Source: Virgisporangium aliadipatigenens
Lineage (GTDB): Bacteria > Actinomycetota > Actinomycetes > Mycobacteriales > Micromonosporaceae
Assembly (NCBI RefSeq): GCF_016863615.1
Contig: NZ_BOPF01000004.1
Span: 310,001-374,000, forward strand
DNA: 64,000 nt
Reading direction: 5' to 3'
Under the pieces are notes generated by a model. It searched no databases and was not told the origin of the DNA. It was given only the letters and a program-made list of their open reading frames with translations. A program made the translations under genes and the position numbers. Shown here piece after piece: positions 30,724-37,926 of the stretch (positions within the stretch are counted from its first letter, which is position 1; each line of letters begins with the position of its first letter).

Positions 30724-31947
30724 TTACTTCGTCCAGCTCGCGATGACCGAGGCGCCGCCGATGACGCGCTCGCCGGGGGAGACCTTCGGGACGGCCCGGT
30801 CGGCCGGCAGGTAGACGTCCGTGCGCGAGCCGAAGCGGATCAGGCCCATCCGCTCGCCCTTCGCCAGCAGCGAGCCGACGGGCGCGCGCTGCACGATCCG
30901 GCGGGCGATCAGGCCGGTCCGCTGCGCCACGACCACCTTGCCGTGTGCCGTCTCCAGGACCGTGTACGCCGCGACGTTGTGCTCGGCCGCCGCCGTCATG
31001 GCGTTGGCGTAGCCGCCGTCCTCCACGAAGTAGTCGAGCACCTTGCCGGCCACCGGTGCACGGTTGACGTGCACGTCCAGCACCGAGAGGAAGACCGAGA
31101 TCCGCAGGAACTCGGTGTCGCCGAAGCGGTCCTCCTTGAGGCGTTCGACCCCGAGCACCTTGCCGTCGCTCGCGGCCACCACGGCTCGCGGGTCGTCCGG
31201 CACGTCGCGGTTGGGATCCCGGAAGAACGCCGCCACCGGCGCCGCCGCGAGGGCCGGCACCATCCACAGCTTCGACTTCGGGCGGGCCGCCTTGGCCAGC
31301 GCCGCGAGGCCCAACGCGATACCGGCGGCCGCGACACCGTTGGAGTCGATGTGCATCCCCCGGGTCAGCGGAACGCTCGACGGGCGCACCGCCGGCGCCA
31401 ACCGCGTCGCGATCGAGTGGTCGACGGCCGTGTACCGCAGCCGGTGCACCCGGACCGGCGGCACGTTGCGCAGCACCAGGTCGCTGCCGACGCCGTAGAG
31501 CGCCACCTGCCGTTCGATCTCGTCGGCGGCGCCGCTCGGGCGGGTCGTCGCGGGCACCAGCACGGTGAGGACGCCACCCGGGTTGATCAGCTTGCCGAGC
31601 TCCTCGACCGTCGAACGGGTCTGGTCGGCGGTGCCGGTCAGCGGCTCCGCGTAGATCACCACGTCGGCCGGGTCGGCGGCGTTGGCCGAGTCGACCACGC
31701 GCACCCGCTCGGCGACCCAGCGGCCCTGGGCCGACACGTGTGCCCGCGTGCCGTCGTCGCCCACCACGACCAGCCGGTCCTCCGGCAGCAGGGCGTCAAT
31801 CGCGGCGGCGAGCACCGGTGACGCGGTAGCGGCCCCGATCAGCAGGCCGGTCTTCGGGCCGTTGTGCCGGGCCAGCTCGCCCACCAGGGTGGCGGCGGCA
31901 CGCGCTCCCACCTGGACGGGACGGCGCAGCACGGGAAACTCACTCAT
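30724..31947 (-). CDS. psd: phosphatidylserine decarboxylase fused to a methyltransferase-like domain
   Basis: The 407 residues divide into two parts. Residues ~1-190 resemble a class I methyltransferase fold (VVVGDDGTRAHVSAQG and LINPGGVLTVLVPA are strand-like). Residues ~195-405 are a class II (short, archaeal-type) phosphatidylserine decarboxylase with FFRDPNRDVP, SVFLSVLDVHVNR and the self-cleavage Gly-Ser in GLIRFGSRTDVYLP. Cleavage there creates the pyruvoyl cofactor. It produces phosphatidylethanolamine. The N-terminal domain is not part of normal Psd and lacks a clear GxGxG motif, so it may be structural. GAGGAG lies upstream of the ATG. Confidence 0.9.
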   Translation of the reverse strand: MSEFPVLRRPVQVGARAAATLVGELARHNGPKTGLLIGAATASPVLAAAIDALLPEDRLVVVGDDGTRAHVSAQGRWVAERVRVVDSANAADPADVVIYAEPLTGTADQTRSTVEELGKLINPGGVLTVLVPATTRPSGAADEIERQVALYGVGSDLVLRNVPPVRVHRLRYTAVDHSIATRLAPAVRPSSVPLTRGMHIDSNGVAAAGIALGLAALAKAARPKSKLWMVPALAAAPVAAFFRDPNRDVPDDPRAVVAASDGKVLGVERLKEDRFGDTEFLRISVFLSVLDVHVNRAPVAGKVLDYFVEDGGYANAMTAAAEHNVAAYTVLETAHGKVVVAQRTGLIARRIVQRAPVGSLLAKGERMGLIRFGSRTDVYLPADRAVPKVSPGERVIGGASVIASWTK

Positions 31948-31988
31948 CGGGACGCTCAGCTCCTCGGGGTGTCACGGGACCCGAAAAC

Positions 31989-32026
31989 GGCCCCATCGGC
32001 CAGCATATTCGCTGACCGATAGGGCC
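31989..32026 (-). terminator. terminator of the PspC operon
   Basis: A 16-base stem (two G-U type mismatches) around the loop ATATTC, followed on the minus strand by GTTTT. It lies 19 bp after the small membrane protein gene. Confidence 0.8.
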
Positions 32027-32044
32027 GCCGGTGGTCGCTGTCGG

Positions 32045-32278
32045 TTACCAGGGGTCCGGGCCGTCGAGTGCCTCCGGCTCCTCGGCCGGTGCGATCTCCT
32101 TGCGACGCAGCGAGGAGACCAGGCCGAGCACGCCGAACAGGATCAGTCCGCCCGCCACGAACCAGTTGGCCGTGGGCAGGACGACGTTCAGCTGGGCGGA
32201 GAGGAACCACCAGAGCGCGATCGCCAGGAAGGTCAGGCCGAAGCCCAGGGAGACGTTGTCGGTGCGGTGGATGTTCAT
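32045..32278 (-). CDS. small two-helix membrane protein
   Basis: This 77-residue protein has two hydrophobic helices (about residues 10-32 and 37-57) and a charged C-terminal tail (RRKEIAPAEEPE). I do not recognise a named family. It overlaps the stop of the PspC-domain gene by 4 bp and ends at a strong terminator, so it belongs to the same operon and may assist that membrane protein. GGGAG precedes the ATG. Confidence 0.75.
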   Translation of the reverse strand: MNIHRTDNVSLGFGLTFLAIALWWFLSAQLNVVLPTANWFVAGGLILFGVLGLVSSLRRKEIAPAEEPEALDGPDPW

Positions 32279-34479
32279 CGTTCCACTCCCAGTTCGCCGC
32301 CCTGCATGTCGATGGTCATGATGAGCTTCGGCCCGCCCGGGCCGTCGTCGCCCACGTCCTGGATGACCTTCGGCGTGTCGCTGCCGATCGCCGACCAGCG
32401 GTTGTCGAAGACGTGCGCCTCGCCGTAGCGCAGCTCCACGGTGATCTCCACGTCGACGTCCTCCGGGAGCGTGATCCGCAAATCGCCGTACTGCTTCGAG
32501 ACGCGCACCGTGTACGTCTGGGCCGGCGGCGTGTTCGGGGTCGTGGCGGTGAAGTCGATCTCGGACAGGTCCAGCCGCGTCTCACCCTGCCGGAACACGT
32601 ACTCCTGCTGCAGCGTCGCGACCGAGGTCACCCGCCAGGTCTCCTCGTTGCCGCCGTATCCGGGCCCGTCCATCTCGTCGGCCGTCGTTCCCGCGAGGAC
32701 CAGAGAGGTGATCACGGCGAACGGGATGAGCCACCGCGCCCGCCCCACCCAGGCACCGGCGACCAGTCCCAGGCCGAGCACGGTCAGGATGACGGCCGGG
32801 TACACCGACGGGTCCGGGTCGACCGCGGTCACGTCGAAGACGGCCAGGACACCCACGGCCAGCAGCGCCAGCGAGATCGTCGCCCGACCGAGGCGCGAAC
32901 GCGGCCGCTTCGGCTTCTTCTTCGGCGGTGCGGACGCGGGCGGCGCCGAGTGCGGCAGCCCCGGGTAGGCCAGAACGGGCCCGCCCGACACCGGCGTGCC
33001 GTACCCCGCGTAGCCCCCGTAGGGCCCGTGCGGCGCGAACGGCGGGCGGGTCGCCCCGGCCGGCGTCCACGGCGGAACGGCGGTCGGCCCCAGCGGCGGC
33101 ATCGGCCCCAGCGGCGCGAACGGCCCGTGCGGCGCCAGCGGCGGCCGTGCGGTCTGCGGCGGCGCGGGCGGCGTCTCGGGCACGCGCGGCGGCGTCACCG
33201 GCGTCCCCGGGTACGGGTGTCCCGCCGTCGGCCCCGCTCCGGCCGGCATGTCCGCCGACGGCGGCACCGGCGGCGGGAACTCCGGCATCTGCCCACCGGC
33301 GCTCGTGCGCTGCCGCGAACCGCGGCTGAGCAGCACGGCGACGCCGAGGATGATGAGCGCGCCGATCACGGCCGGACGCAGCCCCGCACTCGCCACCGCG
33401 AGGAACATCAGCAGCGTGGCGGCCGCCCCGATCACCGCGACCGGGCCGGAGGTGCGCGAACGCCCCTTGCCCAGGACGGCCTCGGCCGGCGAGGCGGTGT
33501 CCCCGTCGGCCGGGATCAGCAGCCAGCCGACCAGGTACGCCAGCAGCCCGATCCCCCCGAACACGGTCAACACGGCGAACATCACCCGCCACAGCACCGG
33601 ATCGGTGTTGGTCGCGCGGGCCACGGCGGCGCAGACGCCGGCGAGGTAGCGGCCGGTCAGCGGGCGGGCCAGGCCGAACCGGGCGGTGAGCCCGGAGACG
33701 GAGCCGGTCGGGGGCCAGGTGGCGTCGGACGGGGGCCACGCGGGGCCGGCGCCCGGGACGGCCCCGGGGTACGCGCCGTTCGCCCAGGACGGGTCGGCTG
33801 TCGGGGGCCAGTCGGTGCGGACGCCGGTCCCCGCGCCGGCTTCGGCGCCCCTGCCCGCGCTGCCGGCACCTACGCCTGCTCCGGCAGCTACGCCCGCTTC
33901 GGCTGCGGAGGGTGCGGCGCCCGCTCCGGCGGCCGCGGCGGCGGCGAGATCCTCGGCGGGGTCGGACGCCTGGGCGGCGGCGAGGCGGTCGGCGTCCGGC
34001 CACAGCGGGCCGGGCGGTGGGGTCGGCGGGGCGAGCGGCGGGTCGCCGGGCTTGACGAGGGCGACCGGCTCGGGGTCGTCCGACCGGTCCGCGGCGGCGG
34101 CCGCGAGGTCGGCGGGCGCGGCGTCGCGCTCGTCGGCCCGGGCCGTCGCTGCCTCGGGCGCGGCGGCTACGCGGTCGGCCTCGGCGGTCTCGGCGGGCCG
34201 GGCGGTCTCGGCGTTCGCGGGTCCGACCGGCGGATCCGTGACGGCCGGGTCGGGCGTGGCCGGGAGTTCGGCGGTGTGGCCGTCGCGGGCCGGGTTGGTG
34301 CCGGGCCGGGCGTCGGCGGGCAGGTCGAGCGTGGGCCAGGCGTCGGCCGGTGGCGCGGCGTCGACCTGGCTGTCAGCGTTTGCGGCGGGCGATGAGGTTT
34401 CCGGGGCGAACTCGTCCACCGATTCGTTCTCACCCGAAAGCGGTGGCCGGCGCGGGGTGTCGGCAGGCTCGTTCGTCAT
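32275..34479 (-). CDS. PspC-domain membrane protein with toastrack-like C-terminus
   Basis: I chose ATG 34479, giving 734 residues. The first ~260 residues are Ala/Pro/Asp-rich and disordered. A PspC domain follows (RPLTGRYLAGVCAAVARATN, then LLAYLVGWLLIPADGD), then several helices and a second Pro/Gly-rich region. The C-terminal ~110 residues are a beta-rich toastrack-type domain seen in LiaF-like proteins (VSKQYGDLRITLPEDVDVEI). Such proteins sense or buffer envelope stress. It diverges from the PspC-kinase/response-regulator pair, making a LiaFSR-like module in one locus. Confidence 0.85.
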   Translation of the reverse strand: MTNEPADTPRRPPLSGENESVDEFAPETSSPAANADSQVDAAPPADAWPTLDLPADARPGTNPARDGHTAELPATPDPAVTDPPVGPANAETARPAETAEADRVAAAPEAATARADERDAAPADLAAAAADRSDDPEPVALVKPGDPPLAPPTPPPGPLWPDADRLAAAQASDPAEDLAAAAAAGAGAAPSAAEAGVAAGAGVGAGSAGRGAEAGAGTGVRTDWPPTADPSWANGAYPGAVPGAGPAWPPSDATWPPTGSVSGLTARFGLARPLTGRYLAGVCAAVARATNTDPVLWRVMFAVLTVFGGIGLLAYLVGWLLIPADGDTASPAEAVLGKGRSRTSGPVAVIGAAATLLMFLAVASAGLRPAVIGALIILGVAVLLSRGSRQRTSAGGQMPEFPPPVPPSADMPAGAGPTAGHPYPGTPVTPPRVPETPPAPPQTARPPLAPHGPFAPLGPMPPLGPTAVPPWTPAGATRPPFAPHGPYGGYAGYGTPVSGGPVLAYPGLPHSAPPASAPPKKKPKRPRSRLGRATISLALLAVGVLAVFDVTAVDPDPSVYPAVILTVLGLGLVAGAWVGRARWLIPFAVITSLVLAGTTADEMDGPGYGGNEETWRVTSVATLQQEYVFRQGETRLDLSEIDFTATTPNTPPAQTYTVRVSKQYGDLRITLPEDVDVEITVELRYGEAHVFDNRWSAIGSDTPKVIQDVGDDGPGGPKLIMTIDMQGGELGVER

Positions 34480-34651
34480 GGTGTTGATGGTGTCCTTTGC
34501 TCCGGCCGACACACCTCAGGAAACGACCCTGAGCCGACCCTGAAATGCCGGTTCGGGGATGCGGCTTGTGGTCCGGAGGTGCTCCGCCGTGTGACGATCG
34601 CTGGGACGGGTTTGCCAATCCCGCCCGAGTATCCCAGGACGGACCGCATCG

Positions 34652-35950
34652 ATGACCGTGCCACTGCAACAGGTGCAACCGGCCAAGCGACTACTGCGCG
34701 ACCCCACCAGCCGGGTCGTCGGCGGCGTCGCGGCCGGGTTGGCCCGGCATCTGGGCGCGCCCGTGCTGGCCTTCCGGATCGGGTTCTTCCTGCTCGCGTT
34801 CCTCGACGGGATGGGCGCGATCATGTACGCCGTCTTCTGGGCGGTGCTGCCGGCGGACGCCAGCGAGGGGCGGCGCAACCTCAAGCAGCTGGTGCCGTTC
34901 CTGGCGTTGGCGGTGGGCATCGCGCTCGCGGACTTCCAGGTGCGGGGCGTCCCGCTGGCGAGCAGCGTGCTGGGCTGGCTGGCGGCCGTGGTGGCGTTGG
35001 GTGCCGGCCTCATCTGGCACCAGGCCAGCCCGAGCCGGCGCAAGCGGTGGAGCGACACCATGCCGGGCCTGCCGTGGGTCGGGGCGATCCTGGACAACGA
35101 CCGCCGCGGCGCCATCGTGCGCATCGCCGGCGGTTCCGTCCTGGTGGCGCTGGGGCTGATCGGCATCTTCGCGTTCTTCGCGGAGCCGCTGTCGCAGGAC
35201 GGGTTCCGGGCGATCGTCAACGGCATGATCTTCGCGGTGGTCGGGCTCGCCGGTGTGGGGCTGGCGCTGGCACCGGTGCTGTGGCGGATGTTCAGCCAGC
35301 TGCGGATGGAACGGGAAGGCCGGATCCGCGAGCAGGAGCGCGCCGAACTGGCCGCCATGATCCACGACCAGGTGCTGCACACGCTCGCGCTGATCCAGCG
35401 CAACTCCGGCGACACGACCGCCGTCCTGCGGCTCGCCCGCGGGCAGGAGCGCACCCTGCGCAACTGGCTCTACAAGGAGACCGCCTCCCCGGACGAACGC
35501 TTCTCCGCCGCGCTGGAGGCGGCCGCGGCCGAGGTCGAGGACACCTACGCGATCGCCGTCGAGACGGTGGTGGTCGGCGACTGCGACGTCGACGACCGCA
35601 TGCGCGCGCTGGTGCAGGCGGCCCGCGAGGCGCTGGTCAACGCCGGCCGGCACGCCGGGGTCGCCACCGTCTCGCTCTACGCCGAGGTGGAGGACGACCA
35701 GGCGAGCGTGTTCGTGCGCGACCGGGGCAAGGGATTCGAGCTGTCCGCTGTGGACGAGATGCGCCACGGCGTGCGAGGTTCGATCCTGGGCCGCATGGAA
35801 CGCCACGGCGGCAAGGCCGAAATCCGCAGTGAACCGGGCGACGGGACGGAGGTGCGGCTGCACATGCCACGCAAGAGCAACGGGAGCGATTGGCTCGGCA
35901 GCGGCGAGGCACCCCGCGTGCCGGCGCGGCAGGCCGCGGAGAAAGGATGA
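34652..35950 (+). CDS. PspC-domain histidine kinase (LiaS-like)
   Basis: This 432-residue protein has an N-terminal PspC domain (RLLRDPTSRVVGGVAAGLARHL) and several helices (about residues 30-225). A HisKA_3 dimerisation/phospho-acceptor region follows with the His in AAMIHDQVLHTLALIQ (about residue 243). A HATPase domain ends it, with N-box AAREALVNAGRHAG and G-box RDRGKGFE. PspC at the N-terminus replaces a classical sensor domain, implying that it senses membrane state. Its stop overlaps the response-regulator start (ATGA), so they are cognate. Confidence 0.92.
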   Translation: MTVPLQQVQPAKRLLRDPTSRVVGGVAAGLARHLGAPVLAFRIGFFLLAFLDGMGAIMYAVFWAVLPADASEGRRNLKQLVPFLALAVGIALADFQVRGVPLASSVLGWLAAVVALGAGLIWHQASPSRRKRWSDTMPGLPWVGAILDNDRRGAIVRIAGGSVLVALGLIGIFAFFAEPLSQDGFRAIVNGMIFAVVGLAGVGLALAPVLWRMFSQLRMEREGRIREQERAELAAMIHDQVLHTLALIQRNSGDTTAVLRLARGQERTLRNWLYKETASPDERFSAALEAAAAEVEDTYAIAVETVVVGDCDVDDRMRALVQAAREALVNAGRHAGVATVSLYAEVEDDQASVFVRDRGKGFELSAVDEMRHGVRGSILGRMERHGGKAEIRSEPGDGTEVRLHMPRKSNGSDWLGSGEAPRVPARQAAEKG

Positions 35951-36615
35951 GCGACATGTCTGAGCCTGTCGTTGAGCAGCGCCTGCGGGTGTTCCTGGTG
36001 GACGACCACGCGATGTTCCGGGCCGGCGTGCGGGCCGAACTGGGCGTGCACGTCGACGTGGTCGGCGAGGCGAGCACCGTGGCCGAGGCGGTGAGCCGCA
36101 TCGCGGCGGCGCTGCCCGACGTCGTGCTCCTCGACGTGCACATGCCGGACGGCGGGGGCCGGGCCGTGCTGGAGACGATGCGGCGCAGCCATCCGCAGGT
36201 GAAGTTCCTCGCGCTGTCGGTGTCCGACGCGGCCGAGGACGTGATCGGCCTGATCCGGGCCGGTGCGCGCGGCTACGTCACCAAGACGATCTCCCCGGAC
36301 GAGCTGGCCGACGCGATCCGGCGGGTCGCCGACGGCGACGCGGTGTTCAGCCCGCGGCTGGCGGGGTTCGTGCTCGACGCGTTCGCGGCGCGGCCGGACG
36401 CACCGGTCGCCGACCCGGAGCTGGACCAGCTGACCAACCGGGAGCGCGAGGTGCTGCGGCTGCTGGCCCGCGGCTACGCGTACAAGGAGATCGCGAAGGA
36501 GCTGTACATCTCGATCAAGACGGTCGAGACGCACGTGTCGAACGTGCTGCGCAAGCTCCAGATGTCCAACCGCTACGAGCTGTCCCGCTGGGCGGCCGAC
36601 CGCCGGCTGGTGTGA
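35947..36615 (+). CDS. LuxR-family response regulator (LiaR-like)
   Basis: The 222-residue protein has a receiver domain with the acidic pair VDDHAMF, the phospho-accepting Asp in VVLLDVHMPDGGG (about residue 60) and a conserved Lys in YVTKTISPDEL. A LuxR HTH follows, with LTNREREVLRLLARGYAYKEIAKEL and TVETHVSNVLRKL. It is the partner of the PspC kinase and probably activates the divergent PspC/toastrack operon. Confidence 0.93.
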   Translation: MSDMSEPVVEQRLRVFLVDDHAMFRAGVRAELGVHVDVVGEASTVAEAVSRIAAALPDVVLLDVHMPDGGGRAVLETMRRSHPQVKFLALSVSDAAEDVIGLIRAGARGYVTKTISPDELADAIRRVADGDAVFSPRLAGFVLDAFAARPDAPVADPELDQLTNREREVLRLLARGYAYKEIAKELYISIKTVETHVSNVLRKLQMSNRYELSRWAADRRLV

Positions 36616-36618
36616 CCC

Positions 36619-37359
36619 TCAGGTGGTCCGGACGATCGTGAACGCCTCGGCCAGGTGGCCCTCGGGCAGGCCGGCGGCCCGTGCCGTGGCCCCGTTCCAG
36701 GGGCGGATGCGCTCGCCGATGTCGAAGTGGGACGTCTGCGACTCGTGTGCCCGCAGCGCGGCGATCTTGCGGTCGACCGTGTCGGTGATGTCCACGACGT
36801 GATCCGGTGCCGGCCCGCCGGCGAACCAGATCTCGCGCACCGTCCAGGCGGCGAGCCCGTGGTCGCGCAGCAGCTCCGGAAACGCGAACGGGTTGCGCGC
36901 GTCCGGGTAGACCGCGCACGTGACGGCCTCGCCCGTGGCGAGGTGATCCGGGTGGGACGGCCCGGTGAGGCGGTCCCACCGGCGCAGCGGCGCATTGGTG
37001 AGCACGCGGTCGGGACGGGCACGCCGGATCGCGGCCGCGATGTCGCGCCGCAGTCCGAGGGTGGGCGTGACGGTGCCGTCGGCGTACCCGTCGAGGAAGT
37101 CCACCTGCTTGACGCCGAGGGCCGCGGCGGCGGCGCGCTGCTCCGCCTCGCGGATGATCGGCATCTGTTCCCGCGGAACGGCCTCGTCGAAGCCGCCCGC
37201 GTCGCCCCGGGTGACCAGGAGGTAGGACACCTCCAGCCCCTGGTCGACCCACTGGGCGACGGTGCCGGCGGCACCGAAGTCGACGTCGTCCGGGTGCGCG
37301 AGGACGCAAAGCACGCGGCTGACGTCGTCCAGTGGGGGCGGTGAGGGCGCGAAGGTCAC
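36619..37359 (-). CDS. PIG-L family deacetylase
   Basis: This 246-residue zinc hydrolase of the PIG-L/LmbE family has the metal motif AHPDDVDFG (about residues 21-29) and the second His pair in GPSHPDHLATG. Family members deacetylate N-acetylglucosaminyl conjugates, including MshB in mycothiol synthesis. This one could be a mycothiol-pathway or related amidase, and sequence alone does not decide. The GTG start has no good ribosome binding site, but TAGGTT lies 6 nt upstream, suggesting a leaderless transcript. Confidence 0.87.
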   Translation of the reverse strand: MTFAPSPPPLDDVSRVLCVLAHPDDVDFGAAGTVAQWVDQGLEVSYLLVTRGDAGGFDEAVPREQMPIIREAEQRAAAAALGVKQVDFLDGYADGTVTPTLGLRRDIAAAIRRARPDRVLTNAPLRRWDRLTGPSHPDHLATGEAVTCAVYPDARNPFAFPELLRDHGLAAWTVREIWFAGGPAPDHVVDITDTVDRKIAALRAHESQTSHFDIGERIRPWNGATARAAGLPEGHLAEAFTIVRTT

Positions 37360-37368
37360 GTGATCAAC

Positions 37369-37662
37369 CTACAGCGGCCCGCGCCCCGCCCGGAGGATCA
37401 AGAGGGCGAGCTGCGTTCCGTCGGGGCCGAGCTCCTGCCGGTAGCGGTCGAGGATCTCGCCCTCGCGGGAGAGGACGAGGCGGGTGCCGCCGGAGGCGAC
37501 GCGGGTGGCACCGACCTCGCGGGAGATCGCCGCGCGCTCCTGCCACAGCGCGATGATCTGCGCGTCGATCTCGTCGAGGCGTTCTCGCAGACCGCTGATG
37601 TGCGTGGCGGCTACGGGCTCTTCGGTGCCGGTGCTCGTCGTGGTGACGGTGGTGGCGCTCAT
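37369..37662 (-). CDS. aroQ: AroQ-class chorismate mutase
   Basis: This 97-residue protein is close in design to the cytoplasmic chorismate mutase of M. tuberculosis (Rv0948c). Its core is LRERLDEIDAQIIALWQERAA, split over helix 1, then SREVGATRVASGGTRLVLSREGEIL. The C-terminal GRGPL matches the tail that lets this class bind and be activated by DAHP synthase. It converts chorismate to prephenate for Phe and Tyr. GAAGGA precedes ATG 37662. The leader carries a likely Phe/Tyr attenuator. The neighbours pcrA, an M23-like gene and sucCD repeat the M. tuberculosis order. Confidence 0.93.
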   Translation of the reverse strand: MSATTVTTTSTGTEEPVAATHISGLRERLDEIDAQIIALWQERAAISREVGATRVASGGTRLVLSREGEILDRYRQELGPDGTQLALLILRAGRGPL

Positions 37663-37708
37663 GTCAACGTCCTTCGGGTCTTGGCCTTCTTTGCCCGGGA
37701 ACGTCAAA

Positions 37709-37737
37709 ACCCCGGGCTCTTGTGGAGGCCCGGGGTC
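37709..37737 (-). terminator. attenuator terminator in the chorismate mutase leader
   Basis: On the minus strand CCCCGGGC (37735-37728), a 10-base loop, GCCCGGGG (37717-37710), then TTTT (37709-37706). It lies 44 bp before the chorismate mutase start and 15 bp after the leader peptide stop, so it would terminate before the gene. Confidence 0.8.
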
Positions 37738-37738
37738 G

Positions 37739-37791
37739 GTAGGTCTTGTGCTCAGGCGCGACCTACGGCTGCCGGACTTCCGGTGCCGTAG
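37739..37791 (-). promoter_or_regulatory. mutually exclusive hairpins of the attenuator
   Basis: On the minus strand, CTACGGC (37791-37785, covering the second Tyr codon) pairs with GCCGTAG (37769-37763), supported by an inner CCGG/CCGG. The alternative is GTAGGTC (37766-37760) with GACCTAC (37745-37739). The two stems share GTAG (37766-37763), so only one can form at a time. Confidence 0.7.
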
Positions 37792-37817
37792 TAAAAAAAT
37801 CGCGCCCTCTGGATCAC
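37752..37817 (-). CDS. Phe/Tyr leader peptide of chorismate mutase
   Basis: This 21-codon frame reads GTG, five codons, TTT TTT TAC TAC, eleven codons, TGA, giving VIQRARFFYYGTGSPAAVGRA. Two Phe and two Tyr codons in a row, with the Phe codons in the rare form TTT, lie at the entrance of the first attenuator hairpin. The peptide ends 89 bp before the chorismate mutase start. There is no ribosome binding site, but CATACT lies 7 nt upstream of the GTG, consistent with a leaderless transcript. Ribosome stalling when charged Phe- or Tyr-tRNA is short would shift the downstream fold. This is inference from sequence. Confidence 0.7.
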   Translation of the reverse strand: MIQRARFFYYGTGSPAAVGRA

Positions 37818-37824
37818 GAGGACG

Positions 37825-37830
37825 AGTATG
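37825..37830 (-). promoter_or_regulatory. -10-like hexamer for the chorismate mutase leader
   Basis: CATACT on the minus strand, 7 nt before the leader GTG; four of six bases match TATAAT. Confidence 0.4.
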
Positions 37831-37926
37831 CCACGGGACGGCAAACCCGCCAGGGGTCATCCGAAGAATGGGATCGGGTGCGGCGGACGGAAACTGTCTC
37901 ACCCCGGGCATAGACTCGCCGGTGCC

